A program made the translations under genes and the position numbers. From assembly GCA_900767025.1 (NCBI GenBank), contig CAAFXS010000066.1, positions 21,386 through 85,385 on the forward strand: a stretch of DNA of 64,000 nt, written 5' to 3'. Each line of letters opens with the position of its first letter. The stretch's first letter is position 1. The notes under the pieces are model-generated. The model did no database searches. It saw nothing but the letters and a program-made list of their open reading frames with translations, and was not told where the DNA came from. Origin of the DNA: Clostridia bacterium. Lineage in GTDB: Bacteria > Bacillota > Clostridia > Oscillospirales > Acutalibacteraceae. Positions 60,710-64,000 of this stretch are shown here, piece after piece.

Positions 60710-61483
60710 ATGATTTTTAAACCTGATTACGATGAAAACGGCAAAAAAATTCTGTGCGAAATGAACGGTGTTAATTCCGATATGCTGATGGATATTTTTG
60801 TGCAGAAAATCAAAAAAGGCAACACCCTGGAAATTTTTGAAGAAAAGAATGAGTGCGCTGTTCTTCTGCTTTCGGGCAAGGTTAATTTTACCGTAGGAGA
60901 TAAGATTAACGAGGATTGTCAAAGGGCTAACCCCTTCCAGAAAACTCCTTATGCAATTCATTTTTCTAAAGAAACAAAGGCTTGCATAACGGCTCTTGAG
61001 GACAGTGAGGTGCTTGTTCAGATGACCGACAACGACAAAACCTGGGATCCTGTTTTCTACAATCCCGACAACTGTCTTTATCAGGAATTCGGCAAGGGTC
61101 AGTGGAACGGTGCAGGTCACAGAGTGGTGTCCACAATGTTTGACCTTGACAATGCTCCCTATTCAAATATGGTTATGGGCGAGGTATTCAATCAACCGGG
61201 CAAATGGTCCAGCTATCCGCCTCATCATCACCCACAGCCGGAGCTTTACTACTATCAATTCGACCATCCGGAAGGCTTCGGAGCAGGCTTTGAGGGCGAC
61301 ACACCTTATAAAACCGAAAACGGCACCTGCCTTTGCATCCGTGGCGGAAATGCTCATCAGCAGGTAACTGCTCCGGGCTATGAGATGTACTATGTTTGGT
61401 TAATCCGTCACCTTGACGGCGACCCGTGGGACAAAACAAGAATTTATGTTCCGGAATACGAATGGCTTGCAAACGCTGACTAA
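60710..61483 (+). CDS. iolB: 5-deoxy-glucuronate isomerase
   Basis: Isomerises 5-deoxy-glucuronate to 5-dehydro-2-deoxy-gluconate in myo-inositol breakdown. 257 residues, a double cupin. The signature metal site reads SSYPPHHHPQPELYYYQF near 165, then FGAGFEGDTPY and GGNAHQQVTAPGYEMYYVW near 215. ATG 60710 has AGAGGTAAT upstream; the longer reading to 60653 only overlaps ktrA. None of the other inositol genes (iolA, C, D, E, G) is in the window, and the gene sits 13 bases after ktrA. Confidence 0.9.
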   Translation: MIFKPDYDENGKKILCEMNGVNSDMLMDIFVQKIKKGNTLEIFEEKNECAVLLLSGKVNFTVGDKINEDCQRANPFQKTPYAIHFSKETKACITALEDSEVLVQMTDNDKTWDPVFYNPDNCLYQEFGKGQWNGAGHRVVSTMFDLDNAPYSNMVMGEVFNQPGKWSSYPPHHHPQPELYYYQFDHPEGFGAGFEGDTPYKTENGTCLCIRGGNAHQQVTAPGYEMYYVWLIRHLDGDPWDKTRIYVPEYEWLANAD

Positions 61484-61528
61484 TTATACATTTAGCGTAT
61501 AAATATGCAGCTATTTTGCATTTTTATG

Positions 61529-61557
61529 TTGACTTTATAAATTTTATATGATAAATT
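61529..61557 (+). promoter_or_regulatory. Promoter of the amino-acid ABC transporter unit
   Basis: TTGACT (61529-61534), 17-base spacer, TAAATT (61552-61557) with TG upstream (TGATAAATT, extended -10). Confidence 0.55.
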
Positions 61558-61590
61558 GTAGGGCAAGGACGGATGTTCTTGTCCCTTTTA
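61558..61590 (+). repeat. Hairpin in the ABC transporter leader, copy of a short repeat
   Basis: GTAGGGCAAGGAC pairs with GTTCTTGTCCC around a GGAT loop with one bulge and one G-U pair, then TTTTATTTT. It starts close to the expected transcription start. It can end transcription from iolB or act as an attenuator. The layout matches 31475-31502 read on the minus strand. Confidence 0.5.
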
Positions 61591-61615
61591 TTTTACATAA
61601 TACGGAGGAATAAAA

Positions 61616-62389
61616 ATGAAAACAATAAAAAAAGTATTAGCTGTTGCACTTGCAGCACTGATGGCAGTTATCTGTCTTGCAGGATGCTCAGCAAAGTCAG
61701 AAAGCAAAACTCTTACACTGGCTACAAGTGCAGATTTCCCGCCATATGAGTCAATCGGTGACAACGGCGAATATGTGGGAATTGATATTGAAATTGCACA
61801 GGCTATTGCCGACAAGCTCGGTTATGAATTAAAGGTTGAGAATATGGACTTTGATTCAATCATCACCGCCGTTTCATCAGGAAAAGCCGATATGGGTATG
61901 GCAGGTCTTACCGTAACCGATGAAAGACTGCAGAGCGTTGATTTTTCAACCTCATATGCAACAGGTATTCAGGCAGTTATCGTTGCAGAGAACTCACCTA
62001 TTACAACAGTAGATGACCTTTATGCAGACGGTGCAACCTACAAGGTAGGTGTTCAGCTTACAACAACAGGCGATATCTATTTCTCAGGCGACATTGATGA
62101 CGGTCTCACAACCTGTACTATCGAAGAATACCAGACAGGTGCAGAGGCAGTTGCTTCTCTTGCAAGCGGCAAAATTGACGCAGTTATCATTGACAACGAG
62201 CCTGCAAAGTCATTCGTAGCAGCAAACAGCGGTCTTAAAATACTCGACACCAAGTATACCGAAGAGGATTATGCAATCGCATTTGCTAAAAACAGCGAAT
62301 TAACAGCAGAGGTTAATTCAGCACTTGAAGAGCTTATTAACGACGGAACTGTTCAGAAAATCATTGACAAGTACATCCCTGCTGAGTAA
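61616..62389 (+). CDS. Amino-acid ABC transporter substrate-binding lipoprotein
   Basis: 257 residues. Lipoprotein signal peptide with lipobox CLAGC (cysteine 23). The mature part is a SBP_bac_3 domain (~35-255): LATSADFPPYESIGDNGEY, VGIDIEIAQAIADKLGYEL, GMAGLTVTDERLQSVDFSTS and the late YAIAFAKNSEL. Such proteins bind polar amino acids such as glutamine, cystine or arginine. GGAGGAA precedes the ATG. First gene of a three-gene transporter unit. Confidence 0.93.
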   Translation: MKTIKKVLAVALAALMAVICLAGCSAKSESKTLTLATSADFPPYESIGDNGEYVGIDIEIAQAIADKLGYELKVENMDFDSIITAVSSGKADMGMAGLTVTDERLQSVDFSTSYATGIQAVIVAENSPITTVDDLYADGATYKVGVQLTTTGDIYFSGDIDDGLTTCTIEEYQTGAEAVASLASGKIDAVIIDNEPAKSFVAANSGLKILDTKYTEEDYAIAFAKNSELTAEVNSALEELINDGTVQKIIDKYIPAE

Positions 62390-62403
62390 TTTTTTATTCA
62401 ACA

Positions 62404-62427
62404 ACGGAGGTGGAAATCCACCTCCGT
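62404..62427 (+). terminator. Intercistronic hairpin after the binding-protein gene
   Basis: Perfect 10-bp stem ACGGAGGTGG (62404-62413) / CCACCTCCGT (62418-62427) with an AAAT loop and only a short T-run. Likely a leaky terminator or mRNA-stabilising stem that favours the binding protein over the permease. Confidence 0.7.
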
Positions 62428-62451
62428 ATTTCTTTGAAAGGAGAGAATTAT

Positions 62452-63177
62452 ATGGCAGAATGGTTTGAAAATTTAAAATCTCAATTCATTTTAAATTTTA
62501 TTGACGGCGCACGCTGGAAGCTGCTGCTTGAAGGTTTGTCAGCTACTCTTGAAATAACAATAGTGGCTGTACTAATCGGCATATTTTTGGGAATTATTGT
62601 TGCCATAGTCCGTTCCTCGTACGATAAAAATGCAAGCAGTATGCACGGAACAGGCAAAGCAATATTAGGCTTTTTCAACGCAATCGCAAAGCTATATTTA
62701 ACAGTAATCAGAGGAACACCCGTTGTTGTTCAGCTTTTGATTATGTACTATATTATCTTTCAAACATCGAATAACAAGGTGCTTATTGCCATACTGACAT
62801 TCGGTATTAATTCCGGTGCTTATGTTGCGGAAATATTTCGTTCGGGAATTATGTCCGTTGACTCCGGTCAGTTTGAAGCAGGCAGAGCAGTGGGATTGAA
62901 TTACAGTCAGACTATGATTAACATTATTATTCCCCAAGCATTTAAAAATGTTCTTCCCGCTTTGGCAAACGAAGTAATTGTACTCTTTAAGGAAACATCT
63001 GTTGCCGGCTATGTTGCAATCACAGACCTTACAAGAGCCGGTAATATGATTCGCGGTGTAACCTTCAGTGCATTTATGCCGCTTATTGCAGTTGCTTTAA
63101 TTTATCTTGTTGTAGTTATCATTCTTACAAAATGCGTATCTCTGCTTGAAAGGAGGCTGCGTTCAAGTGACCACTAA
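62452..63177 (+). CDS. Amino-acid ABC transporter permease (HisM/GlnP type)
   Basis: 241 residues with about five membrane segments. Family motifs: LLLEGLSATLEITIVAVLIG, YLTVIRGTPVVVQLLIMYY and the EAA-type loop GQFEAGRAVGLNYSQTM. ATG 62452 follows AAGGAGAG at good spacing; the 14-codon longer reading from 62410 crosses the hairpin and lacks a site. Overlaps the ATPase gene by 11 bases. Confidence 0.93.
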   Translation: MAEWFENLKSQFILNFIDGARWKLLLEGLSATLEITIVAVLIGIFLGIIVAIVRSSYDKNASSMHGTGKAILGFFNAIAKLYLTVIRGTPVVVQLLIMYYIIFQTSNNKVLIAILTFGINSGAYVAEIFRSGIMSVDSGQFEAGRAVGLNYSQTMINIIIPQAFKNVLPALANEVIVLFKETSVAGYVAITDLTRAGNMIRGVTFSAFMPLIAVALIYLVVVIILTKCVSLLERRLRSSDH

Positions 63178-63907
63178 CGATACTTTTATTAAGGTTTGTA
63201 ATCTTGAAAAAAGCTTTGGTGATAACCATGTGCTCAAGGGCATTGATTATGAAATAAAGGTGGGAGAAAAAATCGTTGTTATCGGTCCCTCCGGCTCGGG
63301 AAAATCCACATTTCTGCGTTGCTTAAATTTACTTGAAGAGCCTACCGGCGGCGATATATATTTTGAAGGACAATGCATTACCGATAAAAAATGTGATGTT
63401 GACAAGGTTCGCCAAAATATGGGAATGGTATTTCAGCATTTCAATCTTTTCAACAACCTGACCATAAAAAAGAACATCACCCTTGCTCCCGTTAAGCTGA
63501 AAAAAATGAGCAAGGAGGATGCCGACGCAAAAGCAATGGAGCTTTTGAAAAAGGTTGGACTTGAGGATAAGGCAGACGCTTACCCGTCACAGCTCTCCGG
63601 CGGTCAAAAGCAGAGAGTGGCTATCGTTCGCAGTCTTGCTATGGAGCCGGATGTTATGCTTTTTGACGAGCCTACCTCGGCTCTTGACCCGGAAATGGTT
63701 GGTGAGGTTCTCAAGGTTATGAAGGAGCTTGCGGACGAGGGTATGACAATGGTTGTTGTTACCCATGAAATGGGCTTTGCCCGTGAGGTTGCCGACAAGG
63801 TTATCTTTATGGACGGTGGCTACATTGTTGAGGAGGCTCCGCCACAGGAGCTTTTCGGAAATCCCAAGGACCCACGGTTAAAGCAATTCCTGAATGCAGT
63901 ATTATAA
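63167..63907 (+). CDS. Amino-acid ABC transporter ATP-binding protein (GlnQ type)
   Basis: 246 residues. Walker A VIGPSGSGKSTFLRCLN near 38, Q-loop GMVFQHFNLFNN, signature YPSQLSGGQKQRVAIVR near 137, Walker B DVMLFDEPTSALDPE and switch VVVTHEMGFAREVAD. GTG 63167 was chosen because AGGAGG lies ten bases upstream; the TTG at 63146 precedes that site. Completes the transporter. Confidence 0.94.
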   Translation: MTTNDTFIKVCNLEKSFGDNHVLKGIDYEIKVGEKIVVIGPSGSGKSTFLRCLNLLEEPTGGDIYFEGQCITDKKCDVDKVRQNMGMVFQHFNLFNNLTIKKNITLAPVKLKKMSKEDADAKAMELLKKVGLEDKADAYPSQLSGGQKQRVAIVRSLAMEPDVMLFDEPTSALDPEMVGEVLKVMKELADEGMTMVVVTHEMGFAREVADKVIFMDGGYIVEEAPPQELFGNPKDPRLKQFLNAVL

Positions 63908-63911
63908 TCAT

Positions 63912-63933
63912 AACCACTAGTAAACTAGTGGTT
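63912..63933 (+). terminator. Near-perfect palindrome after the transporter unit
   Basis: AACCACTAGT-AA-ACTAGTGGTT, a 10-bp stem with a two-base loop, just after the ATPase stop. Only TTT follows. It may be a terminator or belong to the element below. Confidence 0.5.
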
Positions 63934-64000
63934 TGCAAGAACGCTGAAAGCAAGCCTACCGGCTCTACCCCTGGAAGGGGTATTGAAAAATGATATCGCA
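63912..64000. mobile_element. Possible end of a mobile element running off the window
   Basis: After the palindrome at 63912 come GCTGAAAGCAAGC and the stem TACCCCT-GGA-AGGGGTA (63966-63982), then a possible start codon at 63990. Stacked imperfect hairpins next to a gene are typical of IS200/IS605-type ends, whose transposase would lie beyond the window. No transposase residues are visible, so this is tentative. Confidence 0.35.

Overview
The window reads as chromosome from an anaerobic, spore-forming member of the Bacillota, class Clostridia, most like the gut Ruminococcaceae/Oscillospiraceae. The evidence is the cotJA-cotJB spore coat pair, the SepF/DivIVA division genes, an AgcS alanine carrier, a rubredoxin-fused flavoprotein, amylomaltase and GH51 arabinofuranosidase, large secreted proteins without outer-membrane features, strong AGGAGG-type ribosome binding sites and sigma-A promoters of the TTGACA-17-TATAAT type. 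No rRNA, tRNA, CRISPR array or intact phage was seen. Coding density is high. The few non-coding stretches hold promoters, terminators, an unusual leader RNA and short palindromic repeats.

Layout. 1-6.1 kb: 3' part of recG, an AgcS carrier, an XRE regulator divergent from a secreted glucosaminidase. 6.1-11.9 kb (minus): a membrane protein with tyrosine-rich repeats, a sodium:solute symporter, then dut - rubredoxin-fused flavoprotein - arabinofuranosidase, and a solitary mazF-type toxin gene. 12.0-12.5 kb (plus): cotJA-cotJB. 12.5-29.6 kb (minus): a long tightly packed run, read from miaB: miaB, ricA/ylbF-like, mutS, mutL, miaA, a HlyD-like protein, yggS, sepF, divIVA, ileS, then after a terminator lspA, rluD-like, a HAD hydrolase and nfo. 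It joins mismatch repair, tRNA modification and cell division. 29.8-31.3 kb (plus): malQ.

31.6-40.9 kb (minus): tyrA-aroB-aroA-aroC-pheA for phenylalanine and tyrosine, continuing into a TVP38/DedA-type protein, galK and a lipid kinase, then a cysteine-rich protein. 41.0-46.3 kb (minus): a 1651-residue secreted protein preceded by a 150-nt structured leader of no class I recognise, and followed by a 53-residue protein. 46.6-49.3 kb (plus): argG-argH under two candidate ArgR boxes. 49.4-53.7 kb (plus): degV, ilvE, an RluA-type synthase, a zinc phospholipase C-like protein and luxS. 53.7-55.3 kb (minus): a serine beta-lactamase-like hydrolase. 55.4-63.9 kb (plus): CHAP-domain wall hydrolase, membrane-bound UDP-sugar dehydratase, ktrB-ktrA potassium uptake, a lone iolB, and an amino-acid ABC transporter. 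The last 90 bases look like the hairpin-rich end of a mobile element that continues beyond the window.

The least explained parts are the leader RNA and its surface-protein/small-protein pair (41.0-46.3 kb), the cysteine-rich protein behind a hairpin that overlaps its ribosome binding site (31.6-32.5 kb), the antitoxin-less mazF, and the short palindromic repeats. All function calls rest on motifs read by eye. No database search was run.
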